Source: Bettongia penicillata ogilbyi
Lineage: Eukaryota > Chordata > Mammalia > Diprotodontia > Potoroidae
Assembly (NCBI GenBank): GCA_023548195.1
Contig: JAJHZJ010000336.1
Location: 2,212,704 to 2,276,703, forward strand
Length of the DNA: 64,000 nt
Direction: 5' to 3'
Shown here one piece after another: positions 1-10,264 of the stretch. The position numbers and the translations under genes were made by a program. Under the pieces are notes generated by a model, which saw nothing but the letters and a program-made list of their open reading frames with translations, was not told the origin of the DNA and searched no databases. How positions within the stretch are numbered: position 1 is the first letter of the stretch; every line of letters begins with the position of its first letter.

Positions 1-117
1 AAATACTCCCCATTCAAATACAATACAAAGTCCAAAAGCTTATTAAGGGTGAATTCTTTGAATTATAAGACAAGTTTCCATTTTATAGATGGAGCTCCCA
101 TAAAGAGTGAATTTTTG

Positions 118-433
118 AAAGTCTATGGTAGCCTTGGTACACACTCGCAATCTCTGCAGCCAACGAGGCTAAGGATGGCAGATCTCTTGAGTTCAGATTT
201 CTGAGCTGCAGTGGACTACACTGATTAGTTGTCCACATTAAATTCATCATTAAAGATGGTGAGCCCTCAGGAGCAGGGAACCACCAGATTACCTGAGAAG
301 GATCCCACAAGCCCAGGGTGAAAACAGAGAGGCCCAAACTCCTAGGCCAATCTGAATGGGATCGGGCCCTTGAGTAGCCCTTTCCCTTCCAACCTGCTCA
401 AGATAGGGAGATTCAGTCTTCAAAAAAAAAAAA
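118..433 (+). pseudogene. RN7SL: 7SL (signal recognition particle RNA) retropseudogene with poly-A tail
   Basis: The segment follows 7SL RNA in order from an Alu-domain-like 5' part (about 118-185) through 'gagttcag..ctgcagtg', the helix 6 region (about 221-258, 'gtccacattaaattcat' against the family's GTCCGCACTAAGTTCGG), the SRP54-binding helix 8 region (about 258-292, 'aggagcagggaaccaccag'), the returning strand with 'aaactcc' and 'tgggatcg', and a 3' Alu-domain part with 'gagtagccc', ending in an A-run at 421-433. The parent RNA is the scaffold of the cytosolic particle that targets ribosomes to the ER. This copy is diverged throughout, has lost the stem complementarity at its 5' end, and carries a tail, so it is a reverse-transcribed dead copy. 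It is unlikely to be a SINE because the full S domain is present. Confidence 0.85.
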
Positions 434-449
434 AATGTAAGAGTCTGGT

Positions 450-548
450 AGACCTTGGGCAAATCAGCTTGCTCTCTTTAGTCCTCAGTTTCCTTATCTA
501 TAAAATGAGGGCATCAGGTCAAATGATCTCCAAGATCCTTCTCATTTT
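450..548 (+). repeat. MIR/CORE-SINE fragment
   Basis: The pattern 'cttgggcaaatca..cctcagtttccttatctataaaatgagg' is the core and post-core of an ancient tRNA-derived SINE. It directly follows the 7SL retrocopy tail, so the retrocopy may have landed at its 5' edge. The next 350 bases (550-900) show no feature I recognise. Confidence 0.7.
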
Positions 549-904
549 CATTTTATTATCTAGTAGCATACATGAGATGAAGTTTCTATGAAAAGTAAAA
601 AATAAATATTGTAAATAGTAAAATCTATGGTGCATAGACATTCTTGTTAAAGAGTCAGTATGATGTAACTAGGGGTGTACTAACTAATGTTTAAAAACTG
701 GCTCTTTGAAGGGGGGGAGTGTAGACACAACACACTTTTAAATTTAATCTGCATTGTTCACATTTTCCCTATTACCTCCTGAAGTTGAGATAATCAACAG
801 AACAATAAACCAAGTCCTAATCTGTAGCATTTGTCAATTTCTGTGGTATAAATGCTCACACTGAAAATTTAACAATCAACTCTCAAGAGCTGTTTGGACT
901 TAGT

Positions 905-1165
905 TCTAGTATATCTCTTTGTTGCGCTTCAGTCCTGTCTGACTCTTTTTGACCCTATTTGGGGTTTCCTTGGCAAAGACACTGGAGTAGTTTGCCATTT
1001 CCTTATCCAGCTCATTTTGCAGATGAAGAAACTGAGGCAAACAGGGTTAAGTGACTGGCCCAGGATCCCACAGCTAGTGAGCCTCTGAGGCCAGATTTAA
1101 CTCAGGAAAATGAGTCTTGCTGAGTCCAGGCTCAGCCCTCTACCCACTCCACCATCTAACCCATT
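905..1165 (-). repeat. WSINE/MAR-type marsupial SINE, near full length
   Basis: Reverse orientation: it starts with the antisense of the 3' tail ('ggggtttccttggcaaagac', then 'ttgccatttcc'), passes through 'gatgaagaaactgaggcaaac' and 'cccacagctagtgagc', and ends in the antisense of the tRNA-like head ('gagtccaggc..ctacccactccacc'). Confidence 0.9.
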
Positions 1166-1179
1166 CATAGCACAGGTCC

Positions 1180-1335
1180 AATGGAAAGCATATTTGACCA
1201 GGGGCCACTCCAGGCTCTAATACATATTCTTCTACAAAGTCTTTGGGTCACTTGGACAAGTCACTTCCTTTTAGGTGGGGCTCAGTTTCTTCATGATATT
1301 GATCTCTAAGATACTTTCCAATTTTAAAGTAGTCT
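1180..1335 (+). repeat. MIR/CORE-SINE, diverged
   Basis: It contains 'gtcacttggacaagtcacttcc..gctcagtttcttcat', followed by 'gatctctaagatactttccaattt', a post-core typical of the marsupial CORE-SINE variants. Confidence 0.65.
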
Positions 1336-1444
1336 TTGTAAGCATCCTATTAGATAGCAATATATTCAGACCCACTAAGAATAATATTCTCCAAGTCCAG
1401 CACTGTAACTGCCATTCCACACTACCTAAAGGGTCCATAGAGAT

Positions 1445-1590
1445 CATTTGTTCCAGGGATTCTTAACCTTTTCTATGGCATGAGCCCTCATTGGCCAGCT
1501 GGTGAAGCCCTTTCTCAGAAAACATTTTAAATGCATAACATAAAATGCATAGGATTCCAATGAAAGGAATTATGCTGAAATGCAGTTAGG
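1445..1590. mobile_element. hAT DNA-transposon remnant
   Basis: It begins with 'agggattcttaacctt', close to the 'ggggttcttaacct' terminal repeat of non-autonomous hAT elements common in marsupials, and continues into the AT-rich 'aaatgcataacataaaatgcatagga' interior. The far end is lost next to a MIR. Confidence 0.6.
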
Positions 1591-1599
1591 GGAAGGAAA

Positions 1600-1795
1600 G
1601 GAAAAGGGAATAAGCATTTGTTAAGCACCTACTTTGTGCCAGACTGTGCTAAGCATTTTTTTTACAAACATTATCATCAAAATATTTTTAAAATAAGGTT
1701 AACAGTCTCTGGTTAACCTTAACCAGGTTAACAATCTCTGATCCAATCCAACTCATTTGTTTTAGAGATGAGGAAACTGAAGCCCAGATGGTTGG
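1600..1795 (-). repeat. MIR/THER-type SINE
   Basis: Antisense 3' end 'taagcacctactttgtgccag..gtgctaagc', an AT-rich middle with a short local duplication ('ggttaac' repeats at 1697-1733), then 'gatgaggaaactgaagcccag'. Confidence 0.7.
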
Positions 1796-1814
1796 GATAA
1801 GCTAGGGCAGGCTG

Positions 1815-1903
1815 GGGAACCTGCAACCTTGAGGCTACCTGTGGTCTTGGGCTACACTTAAGGATCTAGAAGGCCACAGGTAGCCTCAAGGCTGCAGGTT
1901 CCC
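1815..1903. mobile_element. hAT-derived foldback (hairpin) element
   Basis: Two 33-base arms (1815-1847 and 1871-1903) are reverse complements at 31 of 33 positions, with a 23-base loop between them. The arm starts 'gggaacctgca'. It matches the terminal part of the hAT element at 3078, so it looks like a miniature element whose interior was deleted. Confidence 0.75.
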
Positions 1904-2027
1904 TGCAGGAGCTAGCGTACAGAGGGAGCAGTGTCTAAAACTGGCCTTGTGCTGAAAACAAGAGGAGGAACAGACACAGTCACTCAAGAAGCCCCTGCCA
2001 TGCCAAGCTGGTAGAACTCACACACAG

Positions 2028-2205
2028 ATCATAGATTTAGAACTGGGAAGGACCTTCAATACCATCTAATCTAAGCCCTTATTTTAACACCTGAGGAAAG
2101 TGAGATTAAGTGAGAACAGAGGCACAAAGACTGTAACTGGCAAGGCTGAGATTTGAACTCAGGTCCTCTCCCTTCAGATCCGCCAAACTGATGCTTTCAA
2201 CCAGC
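2028..2205 (-). repeat. CORE-SINE (MIR relative with 'gatcatagatttagaactgg' end)
   Basis: It begins with 'gatcatagatttagaactgg' and 'gaaggaccttcaataccatc', then 'gaggaaagtgag' and 'gatttgaactcaggtcctc', ending in a degraded tRNA-like head. The same family recurs across the window. Confidence 0.8.
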
Positions 2206-3060
2206 ACAAGATAGTGAGAAAATTGCTAAACCATAGGATACTGTAGGAGATATGGACATAGGCTGGAGCAGTGTGGGAAAGCTTTCCAAGATAAGTACTT
2301 GGGTGGAGGGGGCAGGGGATGGGGAGAATGGGGATGTAAGAAGAGGGAAATAACCCTCTGGGTCAGGGATCAGGAATATTAGAAGAGCCCTCCCAAGCCA
2401 GATTGGGAAAGTGCTCTGACCAGGAGCACACACTCATCCAAGACTCCAAGTCCTGGGCTACACGTGGTTCCTAAGATCCCTCTCAGCTCTAAAGCCGATT
2501 CTAGGAGCCCTAGGGAGGCTCTCATCGCCCCCTGTCTCCCCCACGTTCTCCTGCTCCCTGGAGAACTCCCTCAAGCTGCTTTGTCCCACAGGGGAAGGAC
2601 CACCCTTCCCTGCCTCGCCAGCACTGACAGCTTTACAAGCCTCCGGGAGCTTCCAGAGGCAGCTGGGGAGAGGCGGGGAGGATGGGGTCACCCAGAAGGG
2701 AAGCAGGAGAGGCTGCTGCTGACACAATGGAAAACTCTCTCTGCGATTCTCCCATCCCCCCAGCCCTGCCTACCTCCCAGGGCTGTTGTACTAGGTAGGT
2801 GTGACTGCCCTTGGCCAAGCATTTAACACCCGACCGAAGTACTTCCTTAGCCTGTGTTCTTCTGCCATGTGGTTCTCATGGTCACGTGTCTGTTCACTGA
2901 CCACCTAGGATCACGGCATTCAGAGCTCGAAGAGGCCTCGGAGATGCTCCCTGCAATGACTGTCACAGATGAGACCCTGGGGGCTCGCAGTGGAGCCCAG
3001 GAGTTAATGCTGTATGTAGCAGGGCTGGGAAGTACACCCAAGCCTTCTGACCCTTCTGCT
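2206..3060. other. Mostly unique sequence, no gene recognised
   Basis: Moderately GC-rich between 2460 and 2800, with overlapping open frames on both strands, none with convincing splice sites or family motifs. A short CORE-SINE-like scrap lies near 2910-2980. Confidence 0.5.
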
Positions 3061-3077
3061 GTACATTTATAACAGCC

Positions 3078-3215
3078 CATCAGGGGTGGGGAACCTGCAG
3101 CCTCGAGGCCACATGTGGCCTTCTAGGTCCTGGAGTGCGGCCTTTTGACTGCGTCCAAGTTTCACAGAACAAATCCTTTGATTACGGGGATTATTCTGCG
3201 AAGTCTGAATGCAAA
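3078..3215. mobile_element. hAT remnant, one terminal region
   Basis: It opens with 'caggggtggggaacctgcag', the terminal repeat also used in the 1815 hairpin, then 'gaggccacatgtggcc' and 'tttcacagaacaaatcc'. The second terminus is not seen. Confidence 0.7.
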
Positions 3216-3364
3216 GAGCCATCACTATAAGGGAGTTTCCTTGGTTTAATTCGAATTAGCACCTGCTCAATTTACTGGGGGGTGGGGAGACACTGAAAGA
3301 CTAAATGACATGCCCTTGGTCCCACAAGCAGTTTTGTTTCAGAGAAAGAAAGTGAACCCACATC

Positions 3365-3625
3365 TCCCTAATTCCAAGAAAGGAAACAAGTATTAAGCAC
3401 CTGCTATGTTCTAGGCACTGTGTTAGCACTTTGCAAACACTTACTCCTCAGACCAATCCTGAGAAGTAGGTGCTATCATTATTCCCTTTATACAGTTGAG
3501 GAAACGAGTCAGGCAGTGGTCAAGTGACTTGCCTAGGGTCACACAGAATCTGAGGTCAAGATATGAAGCCAGGTCTTCCTGACTCATTCCAGTGCTCTAC
3601 CTACCATACTGCCATGCTCTAATTA
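3365..3625 (-). repeat. MIR/THER-type SINE, near full length
   Basis: Antisense 3' end 'attaagcacctgctatgttc', core 'gaggaaacgagtcaggca', 'cttgcctagggtcacaca', and a tRNA-like head complement 'ccagtgctctacctaccata'. Confidence 0.85.
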
Positions 3626-3634
3626 GAATTGAAA

Positions 3635-3800
3635 TAACTCATATTTCACATTTTCCATAGCACTTTAAGGCATACAAAGTACTTTCCTTTTAACAAAGCT
3701 TTGAAAAAAGGAAGGAATTATTACCCTCATTACACAGATGAGGAAAATGAAACTCAGGAGGTAAATGACTTGCCCACAGTGGCAGAGCAAAACTTAGGTA
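3635..3800 (-). repeat. MIR-type SINE
   Basis: 'tagcactttaaggcatacaa' and 'attacacagatgaggaaaatg' with 'gacttgcccacag' mark a MIR copy in the same orientation as its left neighbour but from a different subfamily. Confidence 0.7.
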
Positions 3801-3844
3801 CAGGTCTTGGGATTCCTAGAAGAGTTGTTCCATTGTATGAATGC

Positions 3845-4235
3845 TGCTTTTTGAACCAGGAAACTAGGGCATAGGTCCCAGCTTTTATAATCATCACCCT
3901 AGGCATGACTCTCTGGAGTAATCATTTTCTCATCTGTAAAAATAATAATATTGTACTACCTATGTCACAGGGTTGTTGCAAAATTATGGCCATTAAATGA
4001 CATGTCTCAAAGGATATGGAGTCCAAATCCCTTAGCCCAGAGATGAGAGTCAGGAAGACATTCAAGATTTGAACCCAGAGCCTCTGACCCCAAAGCTGCA
4101 CTACCATGAAATGCAATGGGAAAAGTCCTGGATTTAGAATTTGAGATCACAGGTTCAAATCCTGATTTTGTAAACAGCTACTTTTATATAATCATGGGTC
4201 TCTCATTAAGGTCCTTCAGCCTCAATTTCCTAAGC
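3845..4235 (+). repeat. MIR fragments in tandem
   Basis: 'tctcatctgtaaaaataataatattgtactacc..cacagggttgttgc' is MIR post-core. A second copy with a head 'gcaatgggaaaagtcctgga' and 'caggttcaaatcctg' follows at 4110-4235; a reverse head fragment lies between them. Confidence 0.6.
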
Positions 4236-4264
4236 TGTTAGATGGGTAGGATTTTTCATAGATG

Positions 4265-4520
4265 GATAGGGAGGAGGAAAGAGAGGACAGATTATTTCAG
4301 ACCGAGGGCAGATATGACCAAAGTTGCAGAGGTGGAAAATCACAGGAAAAAATCCAAGGAAGAAGTATGTGGGGAGTAAATGTATCTATAAACGGAGGTT
4401 GAGGCTATCTTGTGGCCAACGAATTTGGACTTTATTTTGTGGGCCCCCAGGAACCACTGAAGACATCAGAACTTTGTCTCAGGAGGCTTGATCTGAAAAT
4501 GTATGTAGGATGAATTGGAG
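4265..4520 (-). mobile_element. L2 LINE 3' region fragment
   Basis: Antisense L2 features: 'gaatttggactttattttgtgggc', 'aggaaccactgaaga', 'aggatgaattggaggga'. About 220 unassigned bases follow. Confidence 0.75.
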
Positions 4521-4865
4521 GGATCTCACTTTAGATGGTTTCGGTCTTTTCAATGAAGTGGGATGGGGTCCTCTACTGGGTTGGGGATTTGAAAAGCAGA
4601 CTAGATTTTGATAAGAATAGTCGCTAAGAGACAGGTCCAAGTCCTGCAGCACACCAAGAAAGCTCAGCCGAGCCCAGGAAGCAAGCACGCTTTCATAGCA
4701 CATTGGCTAGGCTTCCATTGAGTAGCACGCCTGCCTGCATCTCTGGCTTCCTTGAGAGAGCAATCAGAAGATCAACGAAGACCTCTGACAGCTGATTTCA
4801 TATTCTCTGCCATTTATGCACGTACTTCATTCATTTACTCATGCATACATACACATAATTAAAAC

Positions 4866-5130
4866 GTTAGGTGGCTTAGTAGATAGAGGACCAGACCTGG
4901 AGTTCGAAAGACTCAACTTCCTAAGTTCAAATCAGGCCTCAGACACTTACTAGCTGTGTGACCCTGGGCAAGTCACTTAACCCCTGTTTGCTTCAGTTTT
5001 CTCATCTGTAAAATGAGCTGGAGAAGGAAATGGCAAAAGCACTCTAGTATCTTTGCCAAGAAAACCCCAAGTGGAGTCATGAAGAGTTGGACACAACTGA
5101 AAAAATGACTGAGCAACAGCATTGTGAGTG
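4866..5130 (+). repeat. WSINE/MAR-type SINE, full length
   Basis: The head 'taggtggcttagtagataga' with 'gttcaaatcaggcctcagac', the core 'ctagctgtgtgaccctgggc', and the tail 'aaaatgagctggagaaggaa', 'gccaagaaaaccccaag', 'gttggacacaactga' appear in order. A shorter SINE fragment follows at 5140-5235. Confidence 0.93.
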
Positions 5131-5384
5131 CTATAGATAGTAGAGAGCTGACCTGGGTTCTAATCCTCCCCCTGACCCATCCTAGCTGTGTGGGCCTAGG
5201 CAAGTCACTTATCCTTTCAGTGCCTCAGATAACTTTCTAAGAACAGAAGTTTCAGAGAAGGTGTTCGTCTGCTTTCCTCACTGGGAGTTCCTTATAAAAT
5301 CACAGGTTCAGTCCCAAATATATGTCTGTGTGTATCTATGTATAAGATACACACAGACATATATAATGTATACATACATATACA

Positions 5385-5405
5385 GGTGTGTGTGTGTGTG
5401 GGAGT

Positions 5406-5445
<40 letters not shown>
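5385..5445 (+). repeat. (TG)n microsatellite
   Basis: An interrupted TG dinucleotide tract preceded by mixed TA/CA repeats from 5320. The open frames reading as poly-Cys/Val or poly-Thr/His here are artefacts. Confidence 0.95.
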
Positions 5446-5447
<2 letters not shown>

Positions 5448-5699
5448 CCTGCCCGGTGACCAGAGCTATAACCAGCAAAGAATGGACTGACATTCTGAGA
5501 ATGGGGGTAGAAGTGGTATTATTCCTCTCTAGGGGATCACCAACCTGGTGCCCTGCCTGAGATTGGACTAGTGTTATGGGGTGCAGCTGCTCCCAGCCAC
5601 CACCCCTGGGTCCTATCTCCATAACATCTCTACCCTGAGTATTACCTTCCTTCAATCAACTCTCAACTGAAATTTCTCCAGGCAGTCACCACTCTGCGT

Positions 5700-5965
5700 G
5701 GTGCTTAGGGTGCTGAAGCATTTTCTTGTTCTAATAACTAACAGTACTTCATCCACTTATTTCATTTGTTTCAGCTCTGGGAAGGAGGTGCTATTCATGA
5801 ACACACACACACATACACACACACACACACACTCTCAAACATCCATTTTACAGATGAGGAAAGTGAGTCTGAGAAAAGTTTAATGAGTCTCCCATAGTCA
5901 CATAAACAGTAACTATCTGAAGAGACATTTGACCTCAAGTTTTTCTGACTCCAGGTCTACTATTC
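5700..5965 (-). repeat. MIR split by a (CA)n tract
   Basis: The MIR core continues as 'cattttacagatgaggaaagtgag' immediately after a CA repeat at 5800-5833, which replaces the usual sequence between 'ggaggtgctattcat' and the core. The microsatellite therefore arose inside the SINE. Confidence 0.7.
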
Positions 5966-6089
5966 CTTATCTCTCTCCTCCTTTTTATCAAATTTGCAGA
6001 ATGTCTATATGATCTAAAATTGCCATCTCCCTTCCTAGAGGAAAGGTTTATTATCCCCATCTAGAGGGAGCATGCTCAGGACAGGACCA

Positions 6090-6265
6090 CTGTGTGAAGT
6101 GAAAGCTGGGTGAGTGTTGGGAATGAGGGCAGGGAGGCCTCTGCCACGGACTGTCTCTACAACTTGGAGCAAGTCACTCTGGGCCTCAGTTTCTTTCTCT
6201 GTAAAATGAGGCCATTGAACCTGATGCCTTCTAGGGGCCCTTCTGGCTCTGAATCTATAATCTTA
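6090..6265 (+). repeat. MIR/CORE-SINE
   Basis: 'ggagcaagtcactctgggcc', 'tttctctgtaaaatgaggcc', 'cttctggctctgaatctat'. A pure (TG)n run of about 22 bases lies downstream at 6510-6531. Confidence 0.75.
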
Positions 6266-6714
6266 TCAGATTTGGCTGCCCAGAAAAAAAGCTGACAGAC
6301 AGACATAGAATCTCTGCTTATTCATAGGCTGAAAATTACCCCCACTCTCCGCACCCTTCTCCCCCTTCCTTCCCTCCACAGACTTTACTTGAGAAGAGCC
6401 ACTGACTGTCCTGCAGTCTCCTCCCAGATTCTCCCAAAGGGAAATTTCAAAGTACCAGTTTTGTGAATGCTTGTGTGTGGTTCTGAATTTTGGTTTCTCT
6501 CCTTGCAGCTGTGTGTGTGTGTGTGTGTGTGCCTCAGTATCTATAGGTACTGCAGTCTACGTATCTCTGTGTGTGACATCCCACCTCATGCTGTCTGTGC
6601 CTGCCTGTGTATGCACATCTCTATCTTGGGTTTTGTGTTTCAACACGTATCTCTGGGGTGGGAAGGCAGAAGAGAGCATCTATTCTTACTATTTATCACA
6701 ATGGAGATGAAGGG

Positions 6715-6842
6715 AGTTGCTGAGAATCATGGAACATTGAGTATCAGAGCTGGTTGGGATCTTAAAGATCATCCCAATCCTCATTTTACAGATGGGAAAA
6801 CTGGTGCCAGAAGGGGAGGAGGGGAGAAAGCAAGTGGTCCAA
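6715..6842 (-). repeat. CORE-SINE fragment
   Basis: 'catggaacattgagtatcag', 'cctcattttacagatgggaa' and 'gccagaagggg' give a diverged copy without the tRNA-like head. Confidence 0.65.
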
Positions 6843-7054
6843 GATAACACTTATTTAAGGAACCTGCTTAGGTTACCTGCCATGACCACCACACATGTGA
6901 GTGGATGTACTCCCAGCACTGAATATTAAATGCAGGGTGAGGGTGGCATCCAGATGAGGGGATACAGGGAGGCAGGAAGGGATGACAGGACAGAGGGACA
7001 AGTAATACATTGAGTAGAACATTAGACCAAGTGTAATTGTAATTCCTGGCATCC

Positions 7055-7255
7055 AGAGACTATTTAATTTTTTTTCTCTTTGTCTCTAGCACCTAGCACA
7101 GGGCTTGCCTCATAGTAGGAACTTTAAACACTAGTTGATGGATTGATTGATTATCACCTTTATACCTTTTTTCATATCTTGAATGCCCTCCCTCAATTTA
7201 TCCACAAATCTAAACCTATCTTTCAAGGTCTCATTCAAGATCTACCGCTTTACAT
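7055..7255 (+). mobile_element. Two L2 3' end fragments
   Basis: The first ends with 'tctctagcacctagcacagg' and the terminal repeat 'gattgattgatt' (7055-7155). The second, 'gaatgccctccctcaattta..ctttcaaggtctcattcaag', is from further upstream in the L2 3' part. Confidence 0.75.
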
Positions 7256-7259
7256 TAAA

Positions 7260-7430
7260 ATCAGAATTTTAGAGCGTCCTAGCTAGAGGTCATCTCAGCT
7301 TAATTGTCTTATTTTACAGAAGAGAAAACTGAGGTGCAGAGTGGGGAAAATAGATTCTCCTGGGTCACGTGGATAGAAATTAGCTGAGAAGGAATTCAGA
7401 CCCAAGCCCTCTGGCACTAAAACTGCCTTC
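7260..7430 (-). repeat. CORE-SINE
   Basis: 'agaattttagagcgtcctag', 'tattttacagaagagaaaac', 'gtcacgtggatag' and 'ctctggcactaaaactgcc'. It is followed by a CT-rich tract at 7430-7515. Confidence 0.7.
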
Positions 7431-7519
7431 TTTCTTCTCTTCTTTCTTTTCTTTTCTTTCTTTTTTCCTTCTTTCCTTCCTCCCTTCCATCTTCTTTCTT
7501 TCTTCCTACCTTTCATTCT

Positions 7520-7670
7520 TTTGAAAAACATTTTATTTAAAGCTTTGATTTACAAATTCTATACCTCCTTCTCTTCCCCCCTCCCTGAGACAGGAGGCAA
7601 TCAGATATAGGTTATACATATGCAATTATGTATAACATTTCCATATTAGTCACAGCAAAGCTATTTTCAC
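7520..7670 (-). mobile_element. L1 3' terminal fragment
   Basis: 'cattttatttaaagctttga', 'gcaatcagatataggtta' and 'ttccatattagtcac' match the longer L1 3' end copy at 43155 in the same orientation. Confidence 0.75.
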
Positions 7671-7734
7671 AAAGCCTCCCTGAACCACCCCGGTCTACAG
7701 TGATTGGTCTTTCTCTGAGCTGACACCATCAAAT

Positions 7735-7850
7735 CAACAAACGTTTGCTAGACATCTACTAGAGCACTCTGTGCTAGGCACTGAGGGAGCTGATATAAGG
7801 CATAGTACCTGCCCTCAAGGAGCATACACTTTAATACTGGTCTAAGGCAC
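7735..7850 (-). mobile_element. L2 3' end fragment
   Basis: 'actctgtgctaggcactgag' and 'acctgccctcaaggagcata' are the reverse complement of the L2 3' terminus. Confidence 0.8.
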
Positions 7851-7919
7851 CAGCACTGATAGATAGGCACAGGGTAACATGCAGTATTTACATGGTAAAT
7901 ATGTAAGTTACAAAAGAAA

Positions 7920-8150
7920 GCAGGCAGCTAAGTGGTACAGTAGTTGCAATGCTGGGCCTGGAGTCAGGAACACTGAGTTCAAATACAACCTCAGACACTT
8001 AGTAGCTGCGTGACCTCGGGCAAGTCACTTTACCCTGTTTGCCTCAGTTTCCTCATTTGTAAAATGTGCTGGAGAAGGGAATAGCAAACCACTCCAGTGT
8101 TCTCTGCCAAGAAAACCCCAAATGGAGTCAAACTGAAACAAATGAATTAT
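7920..8150 (+). repeat. WSINE/MAR-type SINE
   Basis: 'cagctaagtggtacagtag' head, 'ggcctggagtcaggaacac', 'cagtttcctcatttgtaaaa' and 'gccaagaaaaccccaaatgg' tail. An L2-like antisense scrap follows at 8155-8275. Confidence 0.9.
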
Positions 8151-8299
8151 AATAGAGTTAGGGGAAAGGAGTGATATAAATAACAAATCTGAGAAGGCAG
8201 GGTGGCATAGGCTCCCAGGAAAGCCTTGAATACTAAGCAAAGGATCTGAACTCTCCTTAAGTACCATACAACTGGAACTTAGCGTATGAAACCTGGTAT

Positions 8300-8475
8300 C
8301 AGGGGAATAACATTTAGAAACCTAGGAAACCATCTGATCCAACTTCTTCATTTTTACAGATGAGGAAAGTGTGGCCCAGAGAAGCCATACCACTTGCCAA
8401 AGGTCACACAGGAAGTAAATGGCAGAGCCAGGATTTGAACCCAGGTTGTCTGTCTCCCAACCCAATGCTTATTCC
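8300..8475 (-). repeat. CORE-SINE, near full length
   Basis: 'tttacagatgaggaaagtg', 'gccaaaggtcacacaggaag', 'gatttgaacccaggttgtc'. A 179-codon open frame on the minus strand overlaps this SINE and is rejected as coding. Confidence 0.85.
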
Positions 8476-8489
8476 AGAGTATCCAATTT

Positions 8490-9265
8490 AAGAAATATTT
8501 ATGAAGTGCCTGGGATTGCTGCTCCTCTTCCCCAGACAGACTCAGCCTCTCCTGCCTCTCCATAAGGGACAAACACTGAGTGGGCATAGAGGTGAACTTA
8601 AGATAGATTTGCCAACTACTCAATTCCTCTTTCCGGATATGAAGCCAGTGTGAGCAAAGGGTCCTCTCTGAACCATCAGACACATACAAATACAGACACA
8701 GACACATGCACACACACCATGTGCACTCAGACATTGAGAGCTGATGCTTCCAAGTGGAGGGCTGGCGGCTGCCTCTGGACCTCCTAAGGGTTAGGTCTGA
8801 AGAAGGAAGGGGGCACCTGTTGCCCCCACACACTGTCACTAGATGCTGAGAAACAAGTGATGACCAGATCCCATCCCCAGAGTCACCTGACATCCAACCA
8901 GTTGCCTGTCTCCCAGCTGGGGAAGTCCTAAATCATAGGCAACATGTGTGCCATTCTCACCATCGCAGGCCCAGGCCTGTGTACATGGGTGTGCAAATAA
9001 GCCTATGTATCTGGCTCAGATGGCTCTGTGCACACCAAAGCTTGGGTGAGGACATTCTAGCCCAGACTCAGGGTTCACTCTGAGGGGTCATGAAAGGAAA
9101 GCAGAAGCCATGGGAGGGAAGGGCCTGTCTCCATCCTTCTATCTCCAAACATCCCACTCTGCAGAGGTCCAGCATGTAAATGCTGATACTGCCATTTGGA
9201 TAGGCGTTCAAACATATGTTCCTTCTCTCTCCAGTTCAGCTTTGCCCATTTATGCCCAGCATCAG
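8490..9265. other. Unique sequence, nothing recognised
   Basis: Mixed sequence with scattered CA-rich words. No transposon family, splice-bounded open frame or RNA gene is apparent. Confidence 0.5.
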
Positions 9266-9271
9266 GTCCAT

Positions 9272-9351
9272 AATACACACACATACACACACACAGAGGG
9301 ACATATAGACACAAACATACAGAAACACATATACAGACACAAAGGACCACA

Positions 9352-9393
<42 letters not shown>

Positions 9394-9412
9394 TCTCACA
9401 CACACACACTCT
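9272..9412 (+). repeat. CA-rich microsatellite, compound
   Basis: Degenerate 'acaca/cata/caga' units lead into a pure (CA)n core at about 9354-9391, then imperfect units. Unassigned sequence follows to about 9850. Confidence 0.95.
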
Positions 9413-9849
9413 CGGATGTTCTCACCAATTACTCCTTTCCAAGCAGTCAATTTCACCCTCACGGGCCTCAAAAAACAAAAAGCAACCCCAAACCCAAAGA
9501 CTCAAAATAAACAAACCTCAAGTCCCATGATGAAAATACAATTGAGAAAATGTCTTCAGTGAACAAGCCTTAAAGGCATACGAAATTCCAATCTTTTTAC
9601 CCCAGATCCACAGTGAGGAAGGGAGCAAAGGCAGAGGGAGAGGAATAAACCACGCAGCCCCTGCCCTGGTTCCCAGAACCCCCTTTGTCTGCCCTCTTCC
9701 TCTGAGTGTCTAACGCTGGGCTCCCTGGGGGTCGCTAACAAACTAAGAGCTGTCCTCCCCTCTCCTTGCCTTCCCAGCCCTACACCTGCACTTCCTTTCT
9801 CTACTCTGTCCTTGCCTCTCCTTTCTTCTTACCTCCTCTGTCCCTCCCC

Positions 9850-9894
9850 TCCCTCTCCTCCTTCCCTCTCTACTTCTCTCTCTCTCTGTCTCTG

Positions 9895-9927
<33 letters not shown>

Positions 9928-10096
9928 GTCTCTGTCTCTCTCTCTCTGTCTCTCTCTGTCTCTGTCTCTCTCTGTCTCTGTCTCTCTCTCTGTCTCTCTC
10001 TGTCTCTCTCTCTCTCTCTCTGTCTCTCTCTGTCTCTGTCTCTCTGTCTCTGTCTCTCTGTCTCTGTGTCTCTGTCTCTGTCTCTCTCTGTCTCTC

Positions 10097-10160
<64 letters not shown>
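9850..10160 (+). repeat. Long (TC)n/(TCTG)n pyrimidine-rich tract
   Basis: About 300 bases of TC repeats with periodic G interruptions, ending in an uninterrupted TC run of 56 bases at 10105-10160. It produces poly-Ser/Leu and poly-Arg/Glu frames of 118-153 codons that are not genes. Confidence 0.95.
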
Positions 10161-10164
<4 letters not shown>

Positions 10165-10264
10165 AATTCCCTCGTCTCTGGCCAATCAACCGCAGAGTGT
10201 TTCCAAGGAAAATCGGCCCAGAGCTGAGGGGTTGGCTAAGGGGGCCAGGGCCTTGGTGGTGAGG

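Noticed and set aside
4866..4950. tRNA-like sequence
   Set aside because: The tRNA-like heads at this and other sites are the 5' parts of tRNA-derived SINEs, not tRNA genes.
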